This document shows, in pieces, positions 34,973-44,375 of a stretch of DNA of 64,000 nt (position 1 is its first letter; the number at the start of each line of letters is the position of its first letter). Location of the stretch: contig NZ_CP066339.1 in assembly GCF_016406125.1 (NCBI RefSeq), forward strand, positions 4,092,001-4,156,000, read 5' to 3'. The notes beneath the pieces were generated by a model. The model did no database searches and was not told where the DNA came from. It worked only from the letters and a program-made list of their open reading frames with translations. The position numbers and the translations under genes were made by a program. Origin of the DNA: Alicyclobacillus sp. SO9 (GTDB taxonomy: Bacteria; Bacillota; Bacilli; Alicyclobacillales; Alicyclobacillaceae).

Positions 34973-35061
34973 CGTTATTCCCCCAATGCCGCTTCACCCT
35001 ACAGTATAACAGTATCCCCGTTGGTCAGGCTTGTCTCAAAAACGGGTATTTCACTGCACAG

Positions 35062-35499
35062 TCACGAGGCAGTCATACAATTCTCGCAGTATCCGTAAAC
35101 TTCAAAGCGATGACTGACCGTCTTAAACCCTTTAATTCGCTCATTTAATTCTTCCATAGGACACTGGTCGAGAGCAAATGTTCTTCCGCAACCCAGACAA
35201 ATCAAATGATGATGGTGTCCATCACGACATGTCAACCGGTATCTTGCGGCATCCTCGTTAAATTCCATGGTCTCAATTACCCACTGGTCTACCAAGAGTG
35301 CCAGTGTTCGGTAAATGGTATCAAAGCTTACATTCGGGTACTTCTCTCGCACTTCATCAAAGACTTCTTTTGCTGATAAATACTTGTCCCGTTGCTCCAC
35401 AAACAAGTCTATAATTGCCTTTCGCTTTCCTGTGAACTTAAAGCCGGCTCGTTTCAGATACGCAAGGATCTCATCAGGCGACTTATTTCGGAAATCCAC
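35062..35499 (-). CDS. zur: Fur-family regulator, probably Zur
   Basis: 145 aa. Winged helix (FTGKRKAIIDLFVEQ; PNVSFDTIYRTLALLVDQ) followed by a dimerisation domain. GHHHHLICLGCGRTFALDQC and the C-terminal CENC supply the structural zinc site (two CxxC pairs) and sensing His cluster. It is divergent from znuABC, and Zur-like boxes lie between, so zinc sensing is the best assignment over Fur or PerR. GTG 35499 follows GGGAGGTC; the longer frame adds 14 unsupported codons. Confidence 0.85.
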   Translation of the reverse strand: MDFRNKSPDEILAYLKRAGFKFTGKRKAIIDLFVEQRDKYLSAKEVFDEVREKYPNVSFDTIYRTLALLVDQWVIETMEFNEDAARYRLTCRDGHHHHLICLGCGRTFALDQCPMEELNERIKGFKTVSHRFEVYGYCENCMTAS

Positions 35500-35574
35500 A
35501 ATATTTGACCTCCCTGCATGGAGTACAAAGATCTGCCGCATGCTTGCATTGTAACCTAAAATCCAATGTGCAGT

Positions 35575-35619
35575 AAATCGGAATCATACTTATTTACAAA
35601 TCGGAATCGTTCTGATAAA
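35575..35619 (+). promoter_or_regulatory. Two Zur-like boxes upstream of znuA
   Basis: AAATCGGAATCATACTTATT at 35575-35594 and AAATCGGAATCGTTCTGATA at 35598-35617 are near-copies offset by 23 bp. Both resemble the Bacillus Zur box (AAATCGTAATNATTxCGATTT). They sit between zur and znuA and predict zinc repression of the transporter. Confidence 0.75.
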
Positions 35620-35691
35620 CTCAGTTCGCGGCAATTTGGCGATGCCATCGTCAATGCAGCACGGGAAAGGTTGTTTGAGAGGAGGCAGGGC

Positions 35692-36735
35692 ATGAAACGC
35701 AAGACCAACAGTGCTGACAAACAAGGGAATCTGCCTCGAACGGCGCGGCGGGCCAATCAAGCAGCAATTCACGGGACACAAGTCCGTATAAAAGCACGCA
35801 GAAAACTGATACAATCGACCAAACTTGCCGCTGTTACTGGCACTCTTGCTGCAACACTCCTCGGCTGTAACACAGAGCACGCTTCCGTTGGGTTCGGCAA
35901 AACAGGGATGATTGAGGCCGTCGGTGCAGAAGCGCAGTACAGCAATGTCATCAAAGCGATTGGCGGCAAATTTGTGCGAGTATCTACAATGATTAACAAT
36001 CCCAACGTTGATCCACATGATTTTCAGGCAGGAACCAACGATGCAAAAAAGGTGGCTCAAGCCACACTCGTAGTGCAAAACGGTCTTGGCTATGACAGTT
36101 TTATGACACAACTGGAATCGGCTACGCAAAATCCGAAACGAACGGTGATTGAGGCCGGGACACTTGTGCGCGGAACCGCAGGAAAAACTAATCCCCATGT
36201 TTGGTACAAACCGGGTGAAATGAACAAGGTAGCAACCGCCGTTGCTTCCGCCTTAATCAAACAGGATGGCGCACACAAGCAGGTATATGAGAAGAACTTA
36301 AGCAAATTTCAGACATCAATGCACACCTGGCAGAGCCAGATTCAAGACTTACGCAAACACTACCGCAACGCCCCCGTTGCGGTGACCGAACCTGTGGCTG
36401 ATTACCTATTGCATGCCGGCGGACTGCAAATTAAGACGCCATGGTCCTTCGAGGCTGCAGTAATGAATGGCATTGACCCGTCTCCGGAAGCAATTCGTAC
36501 GGAAAAGAACCTCTTGACAAAGCATCTGGTAAAGCTTTTGATATACAACCCACAGGCTACAGATACCGTTAGTGAGTCTTTGCTGAAACTGGCGAGGGAA
36601 AACCACATCCCGATTGTTGCTGCCTATGAAACCCTTCCGCCCGGTTACGATTATGCAAGCTGGATGACTGCAGAAACAAAAAACATTGAGAATGCCCTTA
36701 GAACCGGGCAATCAACGGAGACGATGATAAAATGA
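35692..36735 (+). CDS. znuA: Zinc ABC transporter substrate-binding lipoprotein ZnuA
   Basis: 347 aa. Lys/Arg-rich N-terminus, hydrophobic segment and lipobox LLGC (Cys near residue 60). The SBP fold has NNPNVDPHDFQAGTNDAKKV (metal His), TNPHVWYKPGEMNKVA and VAVTEPVADYLLHAGG. The metal-binding His residues fit a Zn/Mn cluster A-I protein, but the His-rich loop of many ZnuA proteins is absent. ATG 35692 follows GAGGAGGCAGGGC. The stop overlaps znuC (ATGA). Confidence 0.92.
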   Translation: MKRKTNSADKQGNLPRTARRANQAAIHGTQVRIKARRKLIQSTKLAAVTGTLAATLLGCNTEHASVGFGKTGMIEAVGAEAQYSNVIKAIGGKFVRVSTMINNPNVDPHDFQAGTNDAKKVAQATLVVQNGLGYDSFMTQLESATQNPKRTVIEAGTLVRGTAGKTNPHVWYKPGEMNKVATAVASALIKQDGAHKQVYEKNLSKFQTSMHTWQSQIQDLRKHYRNAPVAVTEPVADYLLHAGGLQIKTPWSFEAAVMNGIDPSPEAIRTEKNLLTKHLVKLLIYNPQATDTVSESLLKLARENHIPIVAAYETLPPGYDYASWMTAETKNIENALRTGQSTETMIK

Positions 36736-37607
36736 AGACTCCAAGCGAACTGTTTCAAGAACAGCACCGAATCGATAAAAGAATCGTGCTTAAAGCGACC
36801 AACCTCTCGGTCAGCATGGGTTCCGATCAACTCCTTGAACATCTAACTGTGGAGATCCAGGCTGGTGACTTCGTTGGCCTGTTAGGTCCAAACGGTGCCG
36901 GAAAGACAACGTTACTGAAGGTATTCCTCGGTCTGTTTCCACCTGCCGACGGAGATGTTGAAGTGCTGGGTCAACCTGTTCACAGAGGGCACCGGAAAAT
37001 CGGCTATGTCCCTCAGAAAATTCACTTGGAGCAAGATACGCCATTGACCGCCCGCGATTTGGTGGGTCTGGGTCTGGACGGTCATCTATATGGCTTTGCA
37101 CTGCCAACAAAGCGACGCAGAGATCGTATCACTGAAGCCCTGGCGGCAGTGGATGCTCTCAGCTACCAACATGCAGCCGTCGGTCAGTTGTCCGGAGGGC
37201 AACAACAGCGTTTGTTGATAGCCCAGGCACTGGTCTCCCGTCCCGAAATCATGTTGCTGGATGAGCCTCTTGCAAATCTCGACATAAAAAGTGCAAATGA
37301 AATTGTCCAATTGCTGGGCCGTCTTGGCAAGACTCGCAACTTGGCCATTGTTTTGGTCGCCCACGACGTAAACCCGTTGCTCGGTGTCATGAACAAAGTG
37401 CTGTATCTGGCCAGGGGCCGCGGGGCCATGGGACCTGTGAATGACATCATTCAAAGCGAGGTGCTGAGCCGTCTTTACGGATATGATGTTGAAGTTCTGC
37501 GGGTCAAGGGACGTATCATTGTGGTCGGCGGCCAGGAAACCAAGGGGACTGTGGAGGACCTGACGGGATGCTTACACTGTGACGGACAGGAGCAGACAGC
37601 ACCATGA
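36732..37607 (+). CDS. znuC: Zinc ABC transporter ATP-binding protein
   Basis: 291 aa. Walker A GLLGPNGAGKTTLLK, signature LSGGQQQRLLIAQAL, Walker B IMLLDEPLANLD and switch His in LVAHDVNPLL are all present. It powers the importer. Overlaps of 4 nt with znuA and the next permease show tight coupling. A short Cys/His tail (GCLHCDGQEQ) is odd but unassigned. Confidence 0.95.
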   Translation: MKTPSELFQEQHRIDKRIVLKATNLSVSMGSDQLLEHLTVEIQAGDFVGLLGPNGAGKTTLLKVFLGLFPPADGDVEVLGQPVHRGHRKIGYVPQKIHLEQDTPLTARDLVGLGLDGHLYGFALPTKRRRDRITEALAAVDALSYQHAAVGQLSGGQQQRLLIAQALVSRPEIMLLDEPLANLDIKSANEIVQLLGRLGKTRNLAIVLVAHDVNPLLGVMNKVLYLARGRGAMGPVNDIIQSEVLSRLYGYDVEVLRVKGRIIVVGGQETKGTVEDLTGCLHCDGQEQTAP

Positions 37608-38605
37608 TGACTGTAATACTTCATTCTTTAGCCGATCCCGCTGTCATTCGAGCCCTGTGGCTCGGCGCACTAATAGCGTTGACTTCTGCTGTCGCCGGAG
37701 TGTTCGTCATTATCCGCGGACAGTCCTTTGCAGGCCACGTTTTGACGGATATAGGTGTTACAGGTGCGTCTGGCGCATATTTGATTGGACAGAGTGCCTG
37801 GTATGGTTTCATTGGATTCGGCATCATGGCTGGCGCGGGCATCGAAGCAATCGGTGACAAAATCCGAAACAGGGACATTGCAACCGGCATTGCCCTCTCC
37901 TTCTCCCTTGGCATTGGCGCTCTGTTCCTGTACCTTGACACCCGGATTGCAGGAGGTGCATCAGCTGCCCAACTCGTACTGTTCGGTTCATTGTTTGCTG
38001 TTCAGTCGAAATTGGTGCCGTTGATTGCGCTCGTTTCGCTGGTTTCATTGATTCTAATTGGAGTTTTATACAGACCTTTGCTGCTCAGTTCACTCAGTCC
38101 TGAGGTTGCGGCTGCAAAAGGCGTGTCGGTAAGAATCATGAGTTTGCTGTTTATGTTGGCTTTGGCAATAACAGTAGAAAACAGCGCCCTAGTCATTGGC
38201 GCTCTGATGTCAACGGCCCTTCTGATTGGCCCGGCATCGGCTGCCGTTCATTTGACAAGACGCCCCCACCGTGCTCTCTTTTTGGCGGGCCTGATTGGAG
38301 TCCTGATTCTCTGTGCCGGTGTCGTACTGGCAGACATGAGTGTCTTCTTTCCTCCGCGCGGTCAAGGCTGGCCTGTCAGCTTCTTTATTGCCGTGTTGGT
38401 ATTCCTGGTTGTACTGATGACGAGTCTGTTCACCCGCAGCAGGAATGGTCGCAGAGGTCTACGGAAACACAGCAGTCGTGAAGATGACCTTGCGCAGGAC
38501 AATAAAAGTGACAGTTCACATGACCATGCACGTGACAATATACAGGATGCAAATTCCAACCATGGCCTCAGCGGCAACGGATTGCAACAGGAGGGCTCGC
38601 AATGA
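37604..38605 (+). CDS. znuB: Zinc ABC transporter permease (first copy)
   Basis: 333 aa, ABC-3 family with about eight membrane segments (LTSAVAGVFVIIRGQSFAGH; STALLIGPASAAVHLTRRPH). A hydrophilic C-terminal tail of about 50 residues contains several His and Asp residues (SSHDHARDNIQDANSNHG), possibly a metal-sensing or buffering segment. It is followed by a second permease gene with a 4-nt overlap. Confidence 0.93.
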   Translation: MMTVILHSLADPAVIRALWLGALIALTSAVAGVFVIIRGQSFAGHVLTDIGVTGASGAYLIGQSAWYGFIGFGIMAGAGIEAIGDKIRNRDIATGIALSFSLGIGALFLYLDTRIAGGASAAQLVLFGSLFAVQSKLVPLIALVSLVSLILIGVLYRPLLLSSLSPEVAAAKGVSVRIMSLLFMLALAITVENSALVIGALMSTALLIGPASAAVHLTRRPHRALFLAGLIGVLILCAGVVLADMSVFFPPRGQGWPVSFFIAVLVFLVVLMTSLFTRSRNGRRGLRKHSSREDDLAQDNKSDSSHDHARDNIQDANSNHGLSGNGLQQEGSQ

Positions 38606-39426
38606 GCTGGCTTAGATTGATTTTTCAACCGGGTTTATTTACACAGCCGTTCATGGTACATGCATACACTGCCGGAACCATGATTGCCCTTTTATCTGCC
38701 TGCATCGGTGTTTTCATTGTACTTCGCAAATGGACCTTTGTAGCACACGCCATCCCGAAAATCGGTTTTGCCGGCGCTGCCGGTTCCATTTTAACCGGTG
38801 TCAACCCGCTTGTTGGCATTACGGTGTTTTCCGTGGCAGGCTCCATTGCCATTGGAAGTTGGAGTAAGAAGGGACGAAACGACGTTATCACGGCTCTGAC
38901 ACTGGTCCTCGCTTTAGGTCTAGGCGCATTATTTCTTGCGATTTCACAGACATTTGCCCAAAATGCCTATGCTCTGTTCTTTGGCCAAGTCGTGGGAATC
39001 AGTCTCAACGAGGTCCTTATCACGGTGGCTTTAGGGACACTCTGTCTGCTGGCGATGGTCTTACTCTACCGCCCCTTACTCCTTACGTCCATAGAGCGAG
39101 AGTGGGCACAAGCCCGCGGCGTCTTCGTGACAGCAATTGACGTCCTGTTTCTGATTGTGGCATCTGTCGCTGCAGCTTTGACCGTGCCGCTGATAGGCAT
39201 ACTTCTGAACTTCAGCCTACTGGTCGCACCTGCTGCTGCGGCAGCCCAACTGTCCCGTCGACCAGGTCAAATGATGATGTTAAGTATCGTGATTTCTGTT
39301 GGCAGCCTCTGGCTCTCTCTTTTGTTGGCATATGATATTGGCTGGCCCGTTGGTTTCTTTACTGCAAGCGTGACGACGACCGTCTACGTGTTTGCTAGAG
39401 TGCTCCGAGTCAGAACGGGGAGGTAA
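38602..39426 (+). CDS. Zinc ABC transporter permease (second copy)
   Basis: 274 aa, ABC-3 family (LLSACIGVFIVLRKWTFVAH; LLVAPAAAAAQLSRRPGQMM). It is similar in layout to the preceding permease but lacks its His-rich tail. Two different permeases suggest a heterodimeric channel, as in some Mn/Zn importers (MntCD-like). ATG 38602 overlaps the previous stop. Confidence 0.93.
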   Translation: MSWLRLIFQPGLFTQPFMVHAYTAGTMIALLSACIGVFIVLRKWTFVAHAIPKIGFAGAAGSILTGVNPLVGITVFSVAGSIAIGSWSKKGRNDVITALTLVLALGLGALFLAISQTFAQNAYALFFGQVVGISLNEVLITVALGTLCLLAMVLLYRPLLLTSIEREWAQARGVFVTAIDVLFLIVASVAAALTVPLIGILLNFSLLVAPAAAAAQLSRRPGQMMMLSIVISVGSLWLSLLLAYDIGWPVGFFTASVTTTVYVFARVLRVRTGR

Positions 39427-39526
39427 CGAAGCGTACTTCCTGTTATGATAGAGTTGAAAGAAAATTCCGTATAATCCACTGAGGTATTGCCATGTGACTT
39501 GAGCTCAGGGAAGAGAGAGGGATAGG

Positions 39527-39961
39527 ATGAAACGAAAGCTGCTGCCGCAAAAACTCTATACCACTATTGAACTTGTCATTCGCGTACTGGAAATTGCACT
39601 GTCACTGTTTCTTCTTGCAGGCGTGGTTACGGCCAGTGTCATGATGCTAGGTGGTCTTCACCACCTTATGTCGGCTGGCAACAATGCGAGTTTTCAACAG
39701 TTTCTCGACGACGCACTGCTGTATATCATTGGACTTGAAGTCGCATTGATGTTAATCAAGCATGACCTTCATCTGGTAGTAGACATCCTCATCTTTGCGA
39801 TTGCCAGAAAGATGATTATGACGATGACAACCGGTGCAGACTTTCTTCTCGGCGCCATCGCCATTCTTGTCTTGTATACTGTCAAGAGCAACGGATTCAG
39901 AAACCTTATCCCAGACGGACTTCTATGGGGCAAAAAAGGAAAACCAGACGAAAATCTATAG
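39527..39961 (+). CDS. PsiE-family membrane protein
   Basis: 144 aa with four hydrophobic segments. IGLEVALMLIKHDLHLVVDI followed by LIFAIARKMIM is typical of PsiE (phosphate-starvation-inducible E). The function is unknown. ATG 39527 follows AGAGGGATAGG. It overlaps the convergent MBL hydrolase gene by 6 bp. Confidence 0.88.
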   Translation: MKRKLLPQKLYTTIELVIRVLEIALSLFLLAGVVTASVMMLGGLHHLMSAGNNASFQQFLDDALLYIIGLEVALMLIKHDLHLVVDILIFAIARKMIMTMTTGADFLLGAIAILVLYTVKSNGFRNLIPDGLLWGKKGKPDENL

Positions 39962-40696
39962 GTGAATCACTTGCAACGTGTCCAGCTTGTCAACAGTGTT
40001 GCCAAAGCTGTCCTCGGCCTGCAGAAATAAATCCTTCCAGTCTCCATAATGCGGATAGTGTGTCAAAGCCAGCCGTTTCACTCCGGCATCTTTGGCCAGC
40101 TTTCCAGCCTGAACGCTGGTCAAGTGCCCGGCATTACGGGCGTTTTCCTCCTGGCCTGCGTACATGCTGGCCTCGCAAATGAACAAGTCAGCACCTTCAG
40201 CGTGACGAACCAAGCTATCCGCCCATGACGTATCCGCTGAAAACACAAAGGACTGTCCGTTTTTTTCAAAGCGTACGGCGAAACAGGGAACAGGATGCAC
40301 TGTCGGAGCAAACGTGACCTGCCAGCCGTCCACATCCAAGACCGTGGTATCATCAATAAACATGACGTCAATGAGCGGTTCGTTTTGCAGCCCGTCAACG
40401 GTTGGAGAAGGCGACAGAGGCATATACATGGGCAGCTTATGCTGCCGTGCACCTGTTAATCTCGCCAGCAGCATGGCGTAGCCTAAGACGCCCAGATCAG
40501 CAACGTGATCGTGATGATGATGCGTTACAATCACCGCATCCAATTCCTCTACGGAACAAATTTTTTGCAGTTGAGCCAAAACGCCTGACCCGCAGTCAAG
40601 CAAAATCTTCTTGTGGTCTGTCTCAACCAAAAAACCGGTCGTGGCTTCTCCAGGTCCCGGATACGTTCCCCAGAAACCCAAAACGTGAATCTTCAT
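39956..40696 (-). CDS. MBL-fold metallo-hydrolase (YhfI/RNase Z-like)
   Basis: 246 aa. VTHHHHDHVADLG is the HxHxDH metal motif, with LLDCGSGVLAQLQK before it, SADTSWADSLVRHAEGAD for the bridging Asp and AGHLTSVQAGKLAKDAGVKR plus THYPHYG at the end. This order is like RNase Z/YhfI hydrolases. The substrate is not assigned. ATG 40696 follows AAGGAGCGG. Confidence 0.88.
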   Translation of the reverse strand: MKIHVLGFWGTYPGPGEATTGFLVETDHKKILLDCGSGVLAQLQKICSVEELDAVIVTHHHHDHVADLGVLGYAMLLARLTGARQHKLPMYMPLSPSPTVDGLQNEPLIDVMFIDDTTVLDVDGWQVTFAPTVHPVPCFAVRFEKNGQSFVFSADTSWADSLVRHAEGADLFICEASMYAGQEENARNAGHLTSVQAGKLAKDAGVKRLALTHYPHYGDWKDLFLQAEDSFGNTVDKLDTLQVIHL

Positions 40697-40783
40697 TGTG
40701 CACCGCTCCTTCCTGTCTTTGCCCAGATCTGAATATACTGTCAACGTGTGAAATATGTAAGGTCTAGAGAGACAGGCACGAAG

Positions 40784-41142
40784 TTAGTACCCTACCTGTA
40801 CCACAGCATTTACAATGACCATGTTATCGTTCTTGTCACCCTTATCTGGAAGCAAAATACCGCTGGATGCCTCGAGTCCGCCGGTTACTTTTCGATTGTG
40901 ACTTGGCCGTACGGAAATACACCTTTCACAGCTGCCTCGTCGACATCCTGCCACGTGTCAGGTATGCCAAGCGTTACGTGAACTTGCATCTGGTTCAAGT
41001 CATGGTTTGGAAGCACCTGAGTGATACCAGGCATAGAATTGTGCCCAATTGCATTCTTACACGCCTTTACACAAGCCTTTGTTACGTCCTGACCATGTAA
41101 ATCTATTCCCATACCAACTTCGATAAAAACAACTTGTTGCAT
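40784..41142 (-). pseudogene. Lin0512-family gene with a 1-nt frameshift
   Basis: The first 85 codons (MQQVVFIEVGMGIDLHGQDV, NAIGHNSMPGI, AVKGVFPYGQVTIEK) match the Lin0512 family, then a TAA stops the frame at 40885. In the -1 frame the family C-terminus continues at once: VTGGLEASSGILLPDKGDKN, then DNMVIVNAVVQVGY and a stop at 40784. One extra A in the A4 run (40889-40892, minus strand) would restore the gene. ATG 41142 follows GAGGAGG. It is either a mutation or a sequencing indel. The family function is unknown. Confidence 0.8.
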
Positions 41143-41263
41143 CGTTTTACCTCCTCTGCGTAACTTCAATGTACCATCCCGTTACAATGGGCTCAAATGC
41201 ACCCTCCACATCCCAAAACGCTACATTGCTATGCTACACTACAAGCAAACGGAGGAAACTGAT

Positions 41264-41662
41264 ATGAGTGTAAGTGAAATCCAGCTTGATGCATTTTCCA
41301 CACTTCTCGGTATGCAACTGATTGAAACTGGTGAAGGCAGTGCCCGCGTGCAAATGACAGTACGAAAAGATATGGTTAATCCTCACGGTACACCCCACGG
41401 CGGTGCAATTTTCTCACTAGCGGACACTGCCCTTGCCGTAGCCAGCAATTCTCACGGCATCGAAGCTGTCGCATTGAACGTAAATCTGAACTACTGTCGT
41501 CCCGCTGCTGTCGGTTCAGTTGTCACAGCGGTGGTAACGGAAGACAACCTGACCAAGAAGACAGGTCTCTATTCAATGAACGTGTACGGAAGCGACGATA
41601 AGCTGATTGCCTCTGGAAAGGGAACTGTTTATCGGACCGGGCGGCCGTTTCGCGGGTGGTAA
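41264..41662 (+). CDS. PaaI-family hotdog thioesterase
   Basis: 132 aa. VNPHGTPHGGAIFSLADTAL is the catalytic HGG-containing helix. VALNVNLNYCRPAAVG and the C-terminal YRTGRPFRGW complete the hotdog fold. It is probably an acyl-CoA thioesterase, substrate unknown. ATG 41264 follows GGAGG. Confidence 0.9.
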   Translation: MSVSEIQLDAFSTLLGMQLIETGEGSARVQMTVRKDMVNPHGTPHGGAIFSLADTALAVASNSHGIEAVALNVNLNYCRPAAVGSVVTAVVTEDNLTKKTGLYSMNVYGSDDKLIASGKGTVYRTGRPFRGW

Positions 41663-41738
41663 CCGAGGTGTTTGGAAAACGTACATATGAGAAAGACGGA
41701 CACGTGAAAAGATGGACACATGAAAGGTAAGGGTGAAA

Positions 41739-42644
41739 ATGACACTTGAGGTTAAGGGACTGAGAAAGTCTTATGGCAACAAACTTGCCATTGACGACAT
41801 TTCCTTCACGATTCCGGAAGGACAAGTCTTCGGCTTGCTTGGGTTAAACGGCGCCGGGAAATCTACCACAATTCGCATCATCCTCGATATCCTCACTGCT
41901 GACAAAGGCGAAGTCTTGTGGAACGGTACTCCTGCTCGGAAACATCCAAAATCAACATTTGGTTACCTGCCTGAGGAACGCGGACTCTACCCCAACATGC
42001 GTGTACTCGATGAGTTAATCCTGTTTGGACGACTGCAAGGGCTGTCCAAACAAGACGCATCCGCTTCTGCAAACGAATGGATTGAGCGCTTTGAAATTCC
42101 GCATTACGCGAAAAATACGGTTGTCGAACTATCAAAGGGGAACCAGCAAAAAATCCAGTTTATTGCGGCTGTCATCCATAATCCAAAAGTCATTATTCTC
42201 GATGAGCCGTTCAGCGGTCTCGATCCTGTGAATACTTCCCTGTTCAAGTCCGTTTTTCTCGATCTCGTCAAAACCGGCGCCACAATCCTCTTCTCCAGTC
42301 ATCAACTTGCTCACGTCGAAGAGCTTAGTGACGCTGTCGGCATTATTCACCAGTCCAAAATGATGGTTCAAGGCAATCTGAATGACCTCATCTCTGCGCA
42401 ATCTCCACAAACCATTCGCATTCGCGCAGATGAAGCTGCCGTAAGAAGTAAGTTAACGCCCAACACCAAAGAACTTCTGCAGTCAGACAAACGGACAGGA
42501 ACACTCACGCTGCCTGCATCTGCTGTAAATCCAAATGACCTGTTACGGCAACTTGTCGATGCGCAGATTGACGTAGCTCAATTTGAACTGGTTCGACCGA
42601 CACTGAATGATATCTTTCTCGAGAAAGTGGGTAAGAGCGAATGA
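41739..42644 (+). CDS. ABC transporter ATP-binding protein (NatA-like)
   Basis: 301 aa. Walker A GLLGLNGAGKSTTIR, signature LSKGNQQKIQFIAA and Walker B VIILDEPFSGLD; C-terminal DUF4162-like extension. It matches NatA-type exporters (Na+ or drug export). ATG 41739 or GTG 41733 are both possible; I give the former. The stop overlaps the permease start (ATGA). Confidence 0.9.
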   Translation: MTLEVKGLRKSYGNKLAIDDISFTIPEGQVFGLLGLNGAGKSTTIRIILDILTADKGEVLWNGTPARKHPKSTFGYLPEERGLYPNMRVLDELILFGRLQGLSKQDASASANEWIERFEIPHYAKNTVVELSKGNQQKIQFIAAVIHNPKVIILDEPFSGLDPVNTSLFKSVFLDLVKTGATILFSSHQLAHVEELSDAVGIIHQSKMMVQGNLNDLISAQSPQTIRIRADEAAVRSKLTPNTKELLQSDKRTGTLTLPASAVNPNDLLRQLVDAQIDVAQFELVRPTLNDIFLEKVGKSE

Positions 42645-43894
42645 GGGAACTGTGGATTTTGATGCAGCGGGAAATGAAAGTCCGGCTTGCAAAACGAGGC
42701 TACTGGACATTTACAGTCATCGGCCTTATTCTACTCATCGGGTTAACGTTTCTGCCAAGTATTATGAACTTTATCAATCAGAAGGCCAAACCGACAGTCA
42801 TGTTAAATGATCCTCATCATGTGATTGCAGCGACCGCCGTCAAGAGCATTCAGAAAAACTCCGACAATTACGATTTTAAATTGACGGTTGACAATTCTCC
42901 CAAACTGCAATCCCTGTCTAACGCTGAGGCAAAGTCATATCTGAAAACACACCATGCCAAACTCGTTGCACAGGTAAGCGGGAGTTCGGCGATGAGTGCC
43001 GGCATTGTAGTTAGAGAGAACGGATCAGTCAGTTCCAGTCTCGTTGGAACGATCCAAAGTGTCCTCCGTCAGCAAATTATGTCAGAACGCATTAAAACGC
43101 TTCCGACACAAAGCCAGTCGGTCCTTAGCACCCCCGTCCACACCAGTGTTATTCAGCTTCAACCAAATTCTAAATCCGAACAGCAAATGTTGTCTTCCAA
43201 ATTGCTGGTGGACTACATGCTGGTGCTGCTGTTCGCAACAATTACCATTTACGGAGCTTGGGTAGCCCAGGGCGTCGTTGAGGAAAAGTCCAACCGCATT
43301 GTCGAAATGGTGCTGGTTACAACGAAGCCGTGGCAAATTCTGTTTGGTAAAATCATTGGAATTGGCTTGGTCGGGCTGTTGCAATATGCCATCTGGTTGA
43401 TTGTTGCGGGAGGTGTCATTCTGTTCCGGAAACATTCTACCTTGCTTCCCGTTGAACACGTTCCTGCGGAAATGCTCGTTCTGTTCCCTGTGTTCTTTAT
43501 CCTTGGATACATGTTATACGCAACCCTTTACGGCATCGCAGGCTCTCTGGTCACTCGCGTTGAGGAACAGCAGATGGCCCTGACACCCGTAGTTATCATC
43601 ATGTTGATTCTCTTCTATGTCACCTTGTTTGGGATTCTGCCTGCTCCGGATTCCATATTTTCCACCGTCGCATCGTTCGTGCCAATCGTGACTCCCATGG
43701 CGATGTTTGCGAGAGCTGCACTTGCTACCAACGGGGTCGCAGTATGGCAAATACTCATCAGCATTGGTCTGGTTCTCATTTTGAACACATTGCTTGTACT
43801 CTACGGTGCTCGTGTGTACAAGCGCTTTGCGCTGCGAACCTCAGGCAAAAGCAGTTGGAGAATCCTTTGGCAAAAAGACTCCAGGCAGAACTAG
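42641..43894 (+). CDS. ABC transporter permease (NatB-like)
   Basis: 417 aa. One N-terminal membrane segment (TFTVIGLILLIGLTFLP), a large extracytoplasmic domain, then about five C-terminal membrane segments starting with LLVDYMLVLLFATITIYGAW and the conserved GVVEEKSNRIVEMVLVTTKP loop. This is the ABC-2 permease layout of NatB. It is the partner of the preceding ATPase. The exported substrate is not determined. Confidence 0.9.
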   Translation: MRELWILMQREMKVRLAKRGYWTFTVIGLILLIGLTFLPSIMNFINQKAKPTVMLNDPHHVIAATAVKSIQKNSDNYDFKLTVDNSPKLQSLSNAEAKSYLKTHHAKLVAQVSGSSAMSAGIVVRENGSVSSSLVGTIQSVLRQQIMSERIKTLPTQSQSVLSTPVHTSVIQLQPNSKSEQQMLSSKLLVDYMLVLLFATITIYGAWVAQGVVEEKSNRIVEMVLVTTKPWQILFGKIIGIGLVGLLQYAIWLIVAGGVILFRKHSTLLPVEHVPAEMLVLFPVFFILGYMLYATLYGIAGSLVTRVEEQQMALTPVVIIMLILFYVTLFGILPAPDSIFSTVASFVPIVTPMAMFARAALATNGVAVWQILISIGLVLILNTLLVLYGARVYKRFALRTSGKSSWRILWQKDSRQN

Positions 43895-43980
43895 AAAGCT
43901 AGAAAGCCATAGAGCCATAGAGCCTGAAAGCCAGTAGAAATCACAGTCATACACAATGTCGGTTGACCAGATTTCTCAAG

Positions 43981-44265
43981 TCACTCTGAACCAATGTCTT
44001 TTGCCGAATGGTTTTTGTTTTTGTCAGCAATCCAGTCGTGGTAAGAAGGCATACGGCGCAGCGCAGCCACGAATTCTCTTCTATGAGTACGTTTTGCACC
44101 TGCCCGTATGGCCTTACTTCGAATCTCTTCGTTGATTAAATCAAAGTGGGGCCTTCCCGGTGTCCAGTGAATCCATTCCCTCTTTAATCCAAGTTCTTCT
44201 CCAAACCTGGTCAACTCGTCGACACTTGTATCGCTAATTAAATGAATTCCATCCGTATACAGCAT
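43981..44265 (-). CDS. DUF4031-domain protein
   Basis: 94 aa. MLYTDGIHLISDTSVDELTR, LGLKREWIHW, RPHFDLINEE and SKAIRAGAKRTHRREFVAAL match DUF4031. The function is unknown. ATG 44265 follows AAAGGAAGG; the longer frame adds 15 unsupported codons. Confidence 0.8.
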   Translation of the reverse strand: MLYTDGIHLISDTSVDELTRFGEELGLKREWIHWTPGRPHFDLINEEIRSKAIRAGAKRTHRREFVAALRRMPSYHDWIADKNKNHSAKDIGSE

Positions 44266-44375
44266 GCGTGCCTTCCTTTCGTACAAAAATCCTGTGATTG
44301 AGATGTTCATGATAACAGTTTACGTCTCCCCCTTGTCTAATCTGATGACGCATCTTTACAAGGGGGAAATTGTTG

